Part shown: one piece after another, positions 14,715 through 23,435 of the stretch | Numbering within the stretch: position 1 is the first letter of the stretch | Layout of the letters: the number at the start of each line of letters is the position of its first letter | Origin: JAXFQS01 sp034178815 | GTDB lineage: Bacteria > Verrucomicrobiota > Kiritimatiellia > RFP12 > DVOR01 | DNA: 26,837 bases | Assembly (NCBI GenBank): GCA_034178815.1 | Contig: JAXFQS010000079.1 | Span: 1 to 26,837 of the forward strand | Direction of reading: 5' to 3' | Notes under the pieces: generated by a model | Told to the model about the DNA's origin: nothing | The model's database searches: none | What the model saw: the letters and a program-made list of their open reading frames with translations, nothing else | Translations under genes and position numbers: made by a program

Positions 14715-15610
14715 CTAGTCCCGAACGACTTCGGGGAGGTGTTCGTTCCAAAAGCGTTCGGTGAAGTGACGCGAGGCACTGGGAAGCAGGTGATCACAGT
14801 CTCGGAACCAGTCATCTGGGCAGGTGGCCCGACAGTCGAGGTATTCGATATCAAGGTCTCTAATCTTGCCAATCAAATCCGCAAGAGCATCCGTCCAAGG
14901 CCCAGGATGGCGCATCGGGTGGTCGCTGGTCAGGGGGGATGCAAAGAGTATCAAACGGATGTGGTGTTTCTTGCATCTGGTTTTGAGGTCTCGGATGATT
15001 GCGAGCAGGTAATCTTTCCAGCCCGGAGGAAAGTCGGGATCGTCGCAGGGAACATCATAGATTTTGGGTGGGTTGCCTATGACGCTGGTGCGTTCCTCAG
15101 AGGTGCGTTGCGTCCATGGAGAATGGTTTCGGCGGGGGGATTATCCTGGATTGAAAATCGGCGCGCAACTCTTGACGCAACCGCGGCGAGAACTTCGCCG
15201 TTAGAAAGCGGGACAAGATTGAGATACCGCCAGGCGAAGGGGAGGTTGTTGTAAATCTGTTTCCCTAAGCGATGGCGCGTCATATTCCACATGGCCGGCA
15301 GGTCACAGTCAATGATGCAGACGCTGACGGATGAGTCAAGTTCCCCTCTCCGCTCCAACTCAAGAAAGCGCAGATAGGAAGGCAGCAAACTTTGCGCAGA
15401 GTCCCACAGCACCCGGTTACGGAATTCTGAACTTTCAGTCCAAGTGCAGCCTGTGTGCGAAGAGCCGATGCAGACCACCTTGACATCTGGCGGAAGGGTG
15501 AACAAGGCCTCAACCTGGGGTTGGATGCGAATGAATCTGACCACGAGGATGACGGCAATCGGAATCAGGACTCCAAGCCCAGCGAGACAGTTGAGGACGA
15601 AGCGTTTCAT
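14715..15610 (-). pseudogene. SGNH-like O-acetylation partner protein, frameshifted
   Basis: The N-terminal part (15610-15077) has a membrane anchor (residues about 5-27, FVLNCLAGLGVLIPIAVILV) and an SGNH block I motif, CIGSSHTG (residues 48-54). It stops at TAG 15077. The rest lies one frame over: GNPPKIYDVPCDDPDFPPGW and so on to TAG 14715, including DCDHLLPSASRHF, the Asp-x-x-His block expected near the end of such proteins. If the run of six C at 15139-15134 (minus strand) were seven, the two halves would form one open frame of 298 residues. Proteins of this AlgX/DltD-like type work with MBOAT acyltransferases to acetylate exported polysaccharides. It starts 6 nt after the MBOAT stop. The lesion may be real or a homopolymer error. 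Confidence 0.75.
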
Positions 15611-15616
15611 AATGGG

Positions 15617-17074
15617 CTAGAATTGGAAGTAGACGAAGGTTTCAGATCCTGGCATACGGTAGACCATCCACAAGATCAGTCCCCAGTAGATGAGCCATCT
15701 AAGCCATTTCCAACGCGGGAGGAGGGGCACTTCGCGGTCGCGGCTGAGCCATTCGACGGCAAGCAGGGCCAGCAGAGGCCAGGTCAATTTGGAGAGATTT
15801 AAGCGGTCTGCCGCCAGGGGGCAATCGACCAGTCCGAACATTCTTCCGAGCCAGTCAAATGCGGTTGCGAGGTCGGGCGCCCGGAAGAAAGTCCAGCCGA
15901 TTAGAACTAGGAGAAAGGTTGTTGCCATCTGTGCAAGTTCGCGCAGGGTCGGCAGGCAATGGCCTTTGGCAACAACATCGGATGCGTGGCGCCGGTTGGT
16001 GTGGCTGAGCAGAAGCGGCAAGAAGCAGAGTGCGTGGAATGCGCCCCAGAAGACGAAGGTCCAGTTGGCACCGTGCCACAGCCCGGAAACGAGGAAGATG
16101 GCGAAGGTGTTGCGGACTTTCTTGGCCGTGGTGGTACGGCTTCCGCCGAGGGGAATGTAGAGGTAGTCGCGGAACCAGGTGTTGAGCGAGATGTGCCATC
16201 TGCGCCAGAACTCAGTGATGCTCCGAGAGAAATAGGGGACGCGGAAGTTGCATTTCAGCCTGATGCCGAAGAGTTTAGCGCAACCAATGGCAATGTCCGA
16301 GTAGCCGGAGAAGTCGCCATAAATCTGGATTGCGAAGGCGAAGATGCCAGCCCAGACAGACGCAGTCGAGGGATTGGTCAGACCGAGCAGGCGATTGGCG
16401 ATGAGGGCCGAAGTGTCTGCGACGAGGACTTTCTTGAAGAATCCCCAAAGCATTTGTCGTACGCCTTCCACGGCAAGTGGGTGGTCGAAGCGGCGTGGGG
16501 CGGTGAATTGAGGAAGCAGGTTGGATGCGCGCTCAATGGGGCCCGCGACAAGTTGGGGAAAGAAACTGACGAAGGCTAGGAAGGCTATGGGATCACGGGT
16601 CGGTCTGATGTCGCCCCGGTAGACATCGATGACATATCCCATCGCTTGAAAGGTATAGAAGGAAATGCCCACGGGCAGGATGATGGATAGGGATTCGGCA
16701 TGTGCCTGAATGCCCAGCGAGTGGAGCAGGGCAATGGCGTTCGCAACGAAAAATCCGTACTATTTGAAGTAGCCGAGAATGCCAAGGTTGACAGCCAGGG
16801 CAAGGACAAGAATCGTCCGGCGGCCAAAGTTCTTGGCCTTGGCGGGCTCAGAAGGATTGGGTGTCGCGTCCAGCAGTACGCCGCTGGCAAAAGCCCACAG
16901 GGCAGTGATGGAAATCAAGGCCAAAAAGTGCCAGTTCCACCAACCGTAGAAGACATAACTGGCGGCGACAACCAGAAGGTTCTGTGCCCGCCAATGACCC
17001 TTCGTGCCAATCAGCCAATAACAGGAAAAAACGAGCGGCAGGAAAATTAGGAAAGCGAGGGGGTTAAAAATCAT
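15617..17074 (-). pseudogene. MBOAT-family O-acyltransferase with in-frame TAG
   Basis: A membrane-bound O-acyltransferase of the AlgI type, which passes acetyl groups across the inner membrane to a polysaccharide. The N-terminal 105 residues (LAFLIFLPLVFSCYWLIG, VVAASYVFYGWW, ending ILGYFK) stop at TAG 16760-16762. The same frame then continues without a break, YGFFVANAIALLHSLG, into ILPVGISFYTFQAMGYVIDV, FSGYSDIAIG, SITEFWRRWHISLNTWFRDY and the catalytic-histidine segment GLWHGANWTF (His334 in full numbering) to TAG 15617. AlgI has YFKYANF at this place, so TAG replaces a conserved Tyr codon by one base. Full length would be 485 residues, normal for the family. GTG 16672 could in principle restart the downstream part, but without the first membrane helices. 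Confidence 0.85.
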
Positions 17075-17341
17075 ACAGACGGATTTTGGGAAGGCACTAG
17101 GAATGCACCAGAAGTATTATCGCGCAAAGACTTCGCCGAAACGGTGTATAGGAGTTGTCGCGGACATTTACGATAAGGAATCTGTCCCGAGAAGTAAAGC
17201 AGAAAAGGTCGGGTTTGTATCGCTCGGGAAATGCGTAGCAAGGATTGGGAGACGAAGGTGCGTGAGCGTGGGCACGAGAGGTTGCAAGGTGCAACGGTAC
17301 AAGGTGGCAATCCGCCGTATTCGGAGGTGTACGGGAAAATG
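17075..17341. other. Intergenic region upstream of the MBOAT gene
   Basis: About 270 nt between the terminator of the polyamine run and the MBOAT start. It must hold the MBOAT promoter, but I find no convincing pair of hexamers; GATAAT on the minus strand about 50 nt before ATG 17074 is a possible -10 box without a good -35. A small hairpin GTTGC-AAGGT-GCAAC lies at about 17281-17295. No gene is seen. Confidence 0.4.
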
Positions 17342-17368
17342 CAAAAGGGCTTCGGTTGCCCGAAGCCC
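17342..17368 (-). terminator. Strong intrinsic terminator of the polyamine run
   Basis: A perfect 9-bp stem, GGGCTTCGG (minus 17368-17360) with CCGAAGCCC (17355-17347), 4-nt loop, followed by TTTTGCATTTT on the minus strand. It lies 27 nt past the carboxynorspermidine synthase stop. Confidence 0.88.
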
Positions 17369-17395
17369 CTAGATGCGCTCGAATCGCGCTACCGG

Positions 17396-18589
17396 CTACA
17401 AGCCTTTGGGGGTCGCAAAGACACGCCGCTGGATGACTTTGGCGGGCAGACCGTGGACTTCGAGGGCGGCCATGAAGGGGTCGGGGTCAAACTGTTCCAT
17501 GTTGAAGACGCCGCGCCCCTTCCACTTGCCGGTCAGTATCATTTTCGCGCCAATCATCGCCGGCACGCCGGTCGTGTAACTGATGGCCTGCGACTTCACT
17601 TCGCGGTAGCAGGCCTGGTGGTCGCAGACATTGTAGACATAGACATACTTGCGTCCGCGCTTGGCCTGGACGCCGATGCAGGTCTTGCCTTTGGTGCGCG
17701 GCCCAAGGGTCGCCGGGTCGGGCAGAAGGACACGAAGAAATTGGATGGGGACGATCTCCTTGCCGTCGTAGACCACAGGGTCGATGCGCGTCATGCCAAC
17801 ATTCTTGAGCACCTCTAGGTGCTTGAGATAGTTGTCGCCGAAACTCATCCAGAAGCGCGCGGCTTTCAGTCCCCCGATGTGCTTGGCGAGGGATTCGAGC
17901 TCTTCGTGGTACATCAGGTAGGTGTTGAGTTTGCCGATGCCCTCGGGCAGGTCGAATGGCTGCTTGACCGAAAGCGGCGCCGTCTCAATCCACTTCCCTT
18001 CGCGCCAGTAGCGGCCTTTGGCGGAAACTTCGCGGATGTTGATTTCTGGATTAAAGTTGGTCGCAAACGGATAGCCGTGGTCCCCGGCATTGCAGTCGAC
18101 AATGTCAATCTCATCAATCTGGGGCAGGAAATGCTTGCGGATCCAGGTCGTGTAGACGCTGGTCACCCCCGGGTCGAACCCGGAACCCAGAAGTGCCATC
18201 AGCCCCGCGCGCTCGAACTTCTTGTGGTATGCCCACTGCCACTTGTACTCGAACTTCGCGGTATCGAGCGGCTCGTAATTCGCCGTGTCCATATAGTTCG
18301 CCCCCGCCGCCAGACACGCATCCATGATGTGCAGGTCTTGGTATGGAAGCGCCACATTTACGACCAGTTCCGCCTTCGTCTGGCGAATCAGTTTCGTCAA
18401 CGCTTCCACATTGTCCGCGTCCACCGCCGCAGTCTTCACCTTCACCGGCAGGTCGGCGGCCAGCGCATCGCATTTCGCCTTCGTGCGCGAGGCAATCGTA
18501 ATGTCCGAGAAGACCTCCGGCACCTGTGCGCACTTGCGCACGACAACCGACCCGACGCCCCCGACTCCGATAATCAGCACTTTGCCCAT
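17396..18589 (-). CDS. Carboxynorspermidine synthase (saccharopine dehydrogenase family)
   Basis: NADPH-dependent reductase that condenses aspartate semialdehyde with putrescine or diaminopropane to carboxyspermidine or carboxynorspermidine, the first step of the aminopropyltransferase-free route to spermidine. The Rossmann motif is LIIGVGGVGSVVV (residues 5-17). GANYMDTANYEPLDTAKFEY, GSGFDPGVTSVY, DIVDCNAGDHGYPFATNFNP and the C-terminal GVPAMIGAKMILTGKWKGRG follow the carboxynorspermidine synthase pattern, not lysine-pathway saccharopine dehydrogenase. 397 residues, standard length. The start has AAAGGA nearby and lies 18 nt after speA, which supports the polyamine role. The decarboxylase NspC that completes the pathway is not in the window. 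Confidence 0.92.
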   Translation of the reverse strand: MGKVLIIGVGGVGSVVVRKCAQVPEVFSDITIASRTKAKCDALAADLPVKVKTAAVDADNVEALTKLIRQTKAELVVNVALPYQDLHIMDACLAAGANYMDTANYEPLDTAKFEYKWQWAYHKKFERAGLMALLGSGFDPGVTSVYTTWIRKHFLPQIDEIDIVDCNAGDHGYPFATNFNPEINIREVSAKGRYWREGKWIETAPLSVKQPFDLPEGIGKLNTYLMYHEELESLAKHIGGLKAARFWMSFGDNYLKHLEVLKNVGMTRIDPVVYDGKEIVPIQFLRVLLPDPATLGPRTKGKTCIGVQAKRGRKYVYVYNVCDHQACYREVKSQAISYTTGVPAMIGAKMILTGKWKGRGVFNMEQFDPDPFMAALEVHGLPAKVIQRRVFATPKGL

Positions 18590-18607
18590 AGTAGTCCTTT
18601 CCGGCCC

Positions 18608-20539
18608 TCAGGCCTGTTCTTCGAAATAGGTGTAGCCGCGTAGCCCCGCCTCGTAGTCCGCCACAATTTCCCGGCGCTCGCATGGGGTGATTCGCTTGGC
18701 CTTCACGGCATGTTCCGTCAACTTGCGGAAGCGCTCGATGCAGTCATCCGGCTTGTACTCGACATACGAAAGCACATCCCCCACCGAGTCGCCTTCAAGT
18801 TCCTCCTCGTAGTCGATTTCCCCGTCTTCATCCACATGCACCGAAACCACATGCGTGTCGCCGAAGAGGTTATGCAGATCCCCCAAGGTTTCCTGATAGG
18901 CGCCGACCAGGAACGCACCGAGGATGTACTCTTCTCCCTGCCGAACCTCGTGAAGGGGCAACGCCTTCTTGACATCGTGCAGGTCGATGAAGGTATCGAT
19001 TTTGCCGTCGCAGTCGCAGGTGATGTCGGAAAGCGTTGCCACGCGGGAAGGCTTCTCGCAGAGGCGGTGGATGGGCATGATCGGGAAGAGTTGTTCGATT
19101 GCCCACGCGTCGGGGAGCGACTGGAAGACGGAGATGTTGCAGTAGTAGATGTCCGCCATCGCCTCGTCGAGACCGAGCAGATCTTCCGGCACATATTTCA
19201 GTTTGCGGGCTTCTTCCCGGATGCGCGTGAGGATGTGCCAGAAGAGTTTGTCCGCTACCGCGTGGTCACGCAGGGAGATATCGCCGTGCTTGAAGGCTTT
19301 CTGGATTTCCTCGCGGTAGTAGAATGCATCGTTGAAGTACTCCGGCAGGTTTTTCGCCCGCAGGTGTCCGGCGACATCATAGAGGTTGCTCAGCAGTTCT
19401 GGCATGGGGTCTGGCATTTGCGGCTGCTCGGGGGTTTCGAAGGATGCCGTCCCGAGGACATTTGTCAGCAAAACCGAGTAGTAGCCGATTAGCGCACGCC
19501 CAGATTCGGAGACGATGACCGGGTGGTCGACTTGCGCGTGGTCGCAGGCGGTCATGATTCCTTCGACTACATCGGCGCAGTACTCGGATATGTCGTAGTT
19601 GGCCGATGAGGCGAAGTTGGTTCGGGAACCGTCGTAGTCGATTGCCAGCCCGCCGCCGATGTCGAAGATGCCCATCTTTGCGCCCTCTTTGGCCAAGCCC
19701 ACATAGAAGCGAGCAGCCTCTTTGACGGCATCTCGAATCTCTCGGATGTTGGGGACTTGCGAGCCGAGGTGGTAGTGAAGCATTTCCAGACAGTCGAGCA
19801 GCCCGCAGGCGCGCAGGGCGTCGACGCCTTCGATGATTTGCGCCGTGGTCAAACCAAAGACGGAGCGGTCTCCGCCCGATTCAGACCACTTGCCTCCTAC
19901 GCGAGAGGAGAGTTTGACCCTGAAGCCGATGCGGGGGCGGATCTTGAGGCGTTTGGCGCAGTCGGCTATCAAGGAAATCTCTTCGGGACGCTCGACCACG
20001 AGGATGGTCTGAAGACCCATTTTGAGGGCGTTGAGGGCCAGTTTGATGAACTCGGCGTCCTTATAGCCATTGCAGACGATGAATGCCTCGGGGTCGTGCA
20101 TGTAGGCGAGCGCGGCGATGAGTTCGGCCTTGGAACCGGCTTCGAGGCCGTGGTGGAACTGGCGTCCGCTGGAGACTACATCGGAGACGGCCTGTTGCTG
20201 CTGGTTGACCTTGATGGGGTAGACGCCGCGGTAGACATTGCGGTAGCCGTAGTCTTTGATGGCTTTGGCGAAGGCGTTGTTGATTAGTTCGATGCGCGAG
20301 GCCAGCAGGTCGCTGAAACGCAGGAGCACGGGCAGGCGCATGCCGCGCTCGTAGATGCCCTGGAGAATATCGGTCAGACGGATGCAGTGAGTCTTGCCGC
20401 CGCTGCGGAGTTTGACTGCGGCGTGCCCGTCCGGGGTGATGCTGAAGTAGCCGTTGCCCCAGGCGTTGATGCCATAGAGTTCGGCGCTTTTGACGGCGTT
20501 CCAGCCGTCGAGTGCTTCCTGGAGTCGATGGGGCGACAT
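18608..20539 (-). CDS. speA: Biosynthetic arginine decarboxylase
   Basis: PLP-dependent fold III decarboxylase that turns arginine into agmatine, the precursor of putrescine. The PLP lysine is Lys110 in GVYPIKVNQQQ; LEAGSKAELIAAL, HYHLGSQVPN, GIFDIGGGLAIDYDG and ESGRALIGYY are further active-site segments; the catalytic cysteine lies in DITCDCDGKID. 643 residues, close to the E. coli 658. AAGGAGA precedes ATG 20539 at about 10 nt. It is 25 nt downstream of potC, so synthesis and uptake of polyamines are probably co-transcribed. Confidence 0.97.
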   Translation of the reverse strand: MSPHRLQEALDGWNAVKSAELYGINAWGNGYFSITPDGHAAVKLRSGGKTHCIRLTDILQGIYERGMRLPVLLRFSDLLASRIELINNAFAKAIKDYGYRNVYRGVYPIKVNQQQQAVSDVVSSGRQFHHGLEAGSKAELIAALAYMHDPEAFIVCNGYKDAEFIKLALNALKMGLQTILVVERPEEISLIADCAKRLKIRPRIGFRVKLSSRVGGKWSESGGDRSVFGLTTAQIIEGVDALRACGLLDCLEMLHYHLGSQVPNIREIRDAVKEAARFYVGLAKEGAKMGIFDIGGGLAIDYDGSRTNFASSANYDISEYCADVVEGIMTACDHAQVDHPVIVSESGRALIGYYSVLLTNVLGTASFETPEQPQMPDPMPELLSNLYDVAGHLRAKNLPEYFNDAFYYREEIQKAFKHGDISLRDHAVADKLFWHILTRIREEARKLKYVPEDLLGLDEAMADIYYCNISVFQSLPDAWAIEQLFPIMPIHRLCEKPSRVATLSDITCDCDGKIDTFIDLHDVKKALPLHEVRQGEEYILGAFLVGAYQETLGDLHNLFGDTHVVSVHVDEDGEIDYEEELEGDSVGDVLSYVEYKPDDCIERFRKLTEHAVKAKRITPCERREIVADYEAGLRGYTYFEEQA

Positions 20540-20564
20540 GGTGGTCTGGTCTCCTTTGGGCGGG

Positions 20565-21353
20565 CTAGTTCCGGAGTTTTCGGCTTCGGGCGTTCTGGAG
20601 GAATTGCGAGCAGCAGACGACGGCGAAGGTGGCCGTCATGAGCAAGGTCGAGAGGGCATTGACGATGGGCATGCTACGGGAGTGTTTGATCATGCTGTAG
20701 ATGTGCAGCGGGAGGGTTGTCGCGCCGGGGCCGGTCACGAAGGCGCTTATGACGAAGTCGTCGATTGAGAGGGCAAAGGCGAGTAGTCCGCCCGAGAGAA
20801 TGCCCGGGAGGAGAATCGGCAGTTCGATGCGCAGGAAGACGGTCCAGGGGGCTGCGCCAAGGTCTCTGGCGGCCTCGACGAGGCTCTCGTCGAAGTCCTG
20901 AAAGCGCCCGAGGACGGTCAGGGCGACAAAGCTGACGCAGAAGGTGATGTGGGCAATCAGGAGGGTTCCCATGCCCAAGGGAATCCGCCAGGCGGTGAAG
21001 AAGAGCAGCAGGGAGACGCCCATCAGGACTTCGGGCACGACTAGGGGCAGGTAGAGGATGCCGCGGTGGAGGGTCTGGATGCGGGTCTTGCCGTAGTGGA
21101 GGGCGTGGGCGGCGAGTGTGCCGAGCAGACTGGAGATCAGGGCTGAGCCGAAGGCTAGTTCGAGGCTGCGTCCGAGGGCGTCGCGGATTTCGGCGTTGCG
21201 CAGGAGTTCGCCGTACCACTTCAGGGTGAATCCAGTCCAGTGACCGCCGAACCGGGAGAGGTTGAAGGAGTTGACGGCCATCACGATGACGGGCAGGTAG
21301 AGGAAGAGCAGGGCGGCTGCCAGCACGAGGAAGGGGAATCGGCTGTGTTTCAT
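20565..21353 (-). CDS. potC: Spermidine/putrescine ABC transporter permease PotC
   Basis: Inner-membrane permease of 262 residues with about six helices, beginning FPFLVLAAALLFLYLPVIVM. The EAA loop that contacts the ATPase is EAARDLGAAPWTVFLRIELP, followed by LSGGLLAFALSIDDFVISAF, a PotC hallmark. Its ATG overlaps the potB stop as ATGA, so translation is coupled. Confidence 0.92.
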   Translation of the reverse strand: MKHSRFPFLVLAAALLFLYLPVIVMAVNSFNLSRFGGHWTGFTLKWYGELLRNAEIRDALGRSLELAFGSALISSLLGTLAAHALHYGKTRIQTLHRGILYLPLVVPEVLMGVSLLLFFTAWRIPLGMGTLLIAHITFCVSFVALTVLGRFQDFDESLVEAARDLGAAPWTVFLRIELPILLPGILSGGLLAFALSIDDFVISAFVTGPGATTLPLHIYSMIKHSRSMPIVNALSTLLMTATFAVVCCSQFLQNARSRKLRN

Positions 21354-22225
21354 GCGGCCTCCCTATTGGATGGACTGGAGGTGCGGCGTGTCCAAAGTCC
21401 CCACGCGGTCAGGCAAAGCAGGATGCAGGCGGTCATCAGGGTGGAGAGGGCGGCGGCGTTGGGGAGGTTCTTCTCGGTGAAGGTGCGCTGGTAAATCTTG
21501 TTGCCGATGAGTTCGGTGTCGGGACCGCCGACAAGGTCGGGGATGACATAGGAGCCGAGCGCGGGAATGAAGACCATCAGTACGGCGGACCAGATGCCTT
21601 GGCGGATGCAGGGGACGAAGACAGTCCAGAATGCCCTGAGGCTGCGCGCGCCGAGGTCGCGGGCAGCTTCGAGCAGGGAGAAGTCGAACTTCTCCGCGGC
21701 GGCGCAGATGGGGATGAGGGCGAAGGGAAAATAGGTGTAGACGCTCACGAGCACAATCGCCCACTCGTTGTAGAGCAGCACGGTGTCGGGCGACGCTAGG
21801 TGGAGGGCGACGAGCAGGCGCTTGAGGGTTCCGTCGGGGTGGAGCACGACTCGCCAAGCGAAGACGCGGATGAGAAAGTTGGTCCAGAATGGGATGACCA
21901 CCAACAGGGTCATCCAATCTCGCGCGCGGCGTCCCATCTGCGCCATGGCGTAGGCGCAGGGCAGGGCCAGCAAGATGCAGAGCGCGGTCGTCAGGGCGCT
22001 GATCCAAAGGGTTCGAAAGATGATCTGCGGGTAACTGGGCGTGGCGAGCTGCTTCCAAGTCTCCAGCGTCAACTCGGGCGCGACGGCACCCCACGGGTCG
22101 GAACTGTGGAAGGAGAGCCATAGGATGCCGACCAGCGGCAACACGAAAAAGACCCCCAGCCATAGGCACGAAGGGGTGGTGAGGATAAGTTCCTTCAAGA
22201 GCCGATTGCGGCAACCTTTCCCCAT
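21350..22225 (-). CDS. potB: Spermidine/putrescine ABC transporter permease PotB
   Basis: About 291 residues with six hydrophobic helices. Landmarks: VVIPFWTNFLIRVFAWRVVL, the EAA loop LEAARDLGARSLRAFWTVFVP and FIPALGSYVIPDLVGG. The open frame reaches 22510, but the upstream part is antisense-like sequence inside potA. I chose ATG 22225, 22 nt after the potA stop. GTG 22255, which overlaps the potA end and has GGGAG six bases upstream, is a good alternative that adds ten residues. Confidence 0.92.
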   Translation of the reverse strand: MGKGCRNRLLKELILTTPSCLWLGVFFVLPLVGILWLSFHSSDPWGAVAPELTLETWKQLATPSYPQIIFRTLWISALTTALCILLALPCAYAMAQMGRRARDWMTLLVVIPFWTNFLIRVFAWRVVLHPDGTLKRLLVALHLASPDTVLLYNEWAIVLVSVYTYFPFALIPICAAAEKFDFSLLEAARDLGARSLRAFWTVFVPCIRQGIWSAVLMVFIPALGSYVIPDLVGGPDTELIGNKIYQRTFTEKNLPNAAALSTLMTACILLCLTAWGLWTRRTSSPSNREAA

Positions 22226-22247
22226 AGGGGTTGGAACCTGCCGGCAT

Positions 22248-23411
22248 TCAGCCACGGCTGGCTCCCGTGTGGTCGAGCATAAACCCATCGTCCACATGCC
22301 ACCCGACGGCGACCTCCTCGTTCCATTTGATGGGGCGGTCGAGGGAGAATCGGGTGTTAGGCTTGTAGACGCAGATGCGGTGGTCGCCGGCCTTGAGCCA
22401 GTAGCGAGTGTGGTTGCCGAGATAGACGATGCCGGTGACTTGGGCGCGGAGAAGGTTGAACTCGCCCCTGTCGCGCAATTCGGCAAACTTCCGGGGCACC
22501 AGTTCCCCATCGGAACCCTTCACGCATTCGTCGGCGGCAAGGGGCGCGACGCGCAGTTTTTCAGGGCGGATGGAGAGATGGACTTCGGAACCGGAATGGA
22601 TGTGCTTATCATTGAACGCCTTGATTTCGGGAAGCCCCGGCAGGCGAATGAGGCAGTAGTCGCCGTCCGTCTCCGCGACGCTGCCCTTGAAGACATTGGT
22701 GTCCCCGATGAACTCGGCGACGAACTCGGAGGCGGGCGCCTCATAGACCTTGACCGGTGCGTCGGTCTGCTCGATTCGTCCAGCGTTCATCACGGCAATG
22801 CGATCCGAGAGACTCATCGCCTCGCTCTGGTCGTGCGTCACATAGATAAAGGTGATGCCGACATTGTCGTGGATTTGATCGAGCTCCAAGAGCATGTGCT
22901 GTCGGAGCTTGAGGTCGAGCGCCGCCAGAGGCTCGTCGAGCAGCAGAACCTGCGGGCTGTCCGCCAAGGCCCGGACGATAGCGATACGCTGCTTCTGCCC
23001 CCCGGAAATCTGCGCCGGGTACTTATCGCCTTGGTTGCCGAGGCGGACCAGTTCGAGCAACGCGTCGACCCGTTCGTTGATACGCTTCCGGTCGAGACCT
23101 GCAATCTTGAGACTGAATCCAACATTCTCCCGCAATGTCATATGGGGGAAAAGCGCGTAGGTCTGGAATACTGTGTGGATGCGGCGCTCGTTGGGCGGTA
23201 GATCGGTGATGTCCTGCCCCCCGAGATAGAGCCGTCCCGAATCAGGCGTCTCGATACCCGCGAGCATCCGCAGCAGCGTGGTCTTGCCACAGCCGCTTGG
23301 CCCGAGTAGAGAGAAAAACTCCCCCCTGCGGATTGAGAGACTCACCTGGTCAACCGCCTGCTGCCGGCCGAAGGTTTTGCAGATACGGTCGAATACGACA
23401 AAGTCGTTCAC
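22248..23411 (-). CDS. potA: Spermidine/putrescine ABC transporter ATP-binding protein PotA
   Basis: ATPase that drives polyamine import. Walker A GPSGCGKTT (37-45), Q-loop near VFQTYALFPHMT, signature ISGGQKQR (135-142, where most relatives have LSGGQQQR), Walker B LLLDEP (156-161) and switch His193. The C-terminal TOBE domain (residues about 290-380) includes GIVYLGNHTRYWLKAG. 387 residues, normal. It starts with GTG 23411 and has no visible Shine-Dalgarno. Only 24 nt separate it from dnaJ, with no terminator between, so it may be read from the grpE promoter. The periplasmic binding protein gene potD is absent from the cluster. Confidence 0.94.
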   Translation of the reverse strand: MNDFVVFDRICKTFGRQQAVDQVSLSIRRGEFFSLLGPSGCGKTTLLRMLAGIETPDSGRLYLGGQDITDLPPNERRIHTVFQTYALFPHMTLRENVGFSLKIAGLDRKRINERVDALLELVRLGNQGDKYPAQISGGQKQRIAIVRALADSPQVLLLDEPLAALDLKLRQHMLLELDQIHDNVGITFIYVTHDQSEAMSLSDRIAVMNAGRIEQTDAPVKVYEAPASEFVAEFIGDTNVFKGSVAETDGDYCLIRLPGLPEIKAFNDKHIHSGSEVHLSIRPEKLRVAPLAADECVKGSDGELVPRKFAELRDRGEFNLLRAQVTGIVYLGNHTRYWLKAGDHRICVYKPNTRFSLDRPIKWNEEVAVGWHVDDGFMLDHTGASRG

Positions 23412-23435
23412 GGCTGGATAGATGGATATTGGTGG

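Noticed and set aside
14577..15254. 225-residue plus-strand frame with repeat-like VPNDFGEVFVPKAFGEV
   Set aside because: It overlaps the rhaT start and the SGNH gene; the repeat look comes from partial similarity of two short GC-rich stretches on the antisense strand.
15617..17074. Amber codon reassignment as a general explanation for the MBOAT TAG
   Set aside because: ugd, rhaD and the carboxynorspermidine synthase all end naturally in TAG at the expected length, and another gene is interrupted by TAA instead.
21363..22247. 294-residue minus-strand frame starting right after the potA stop
   Set aside because: It is an alternate frame of potB without membrane helices; Arg/Pro/His-rich composition marks it as a shadow.
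22041..23201. 386-residue plus-strand frame opposite potA and potB
   Set aside because: Antisense shadow; potA has all ABC motifs on the other strand.
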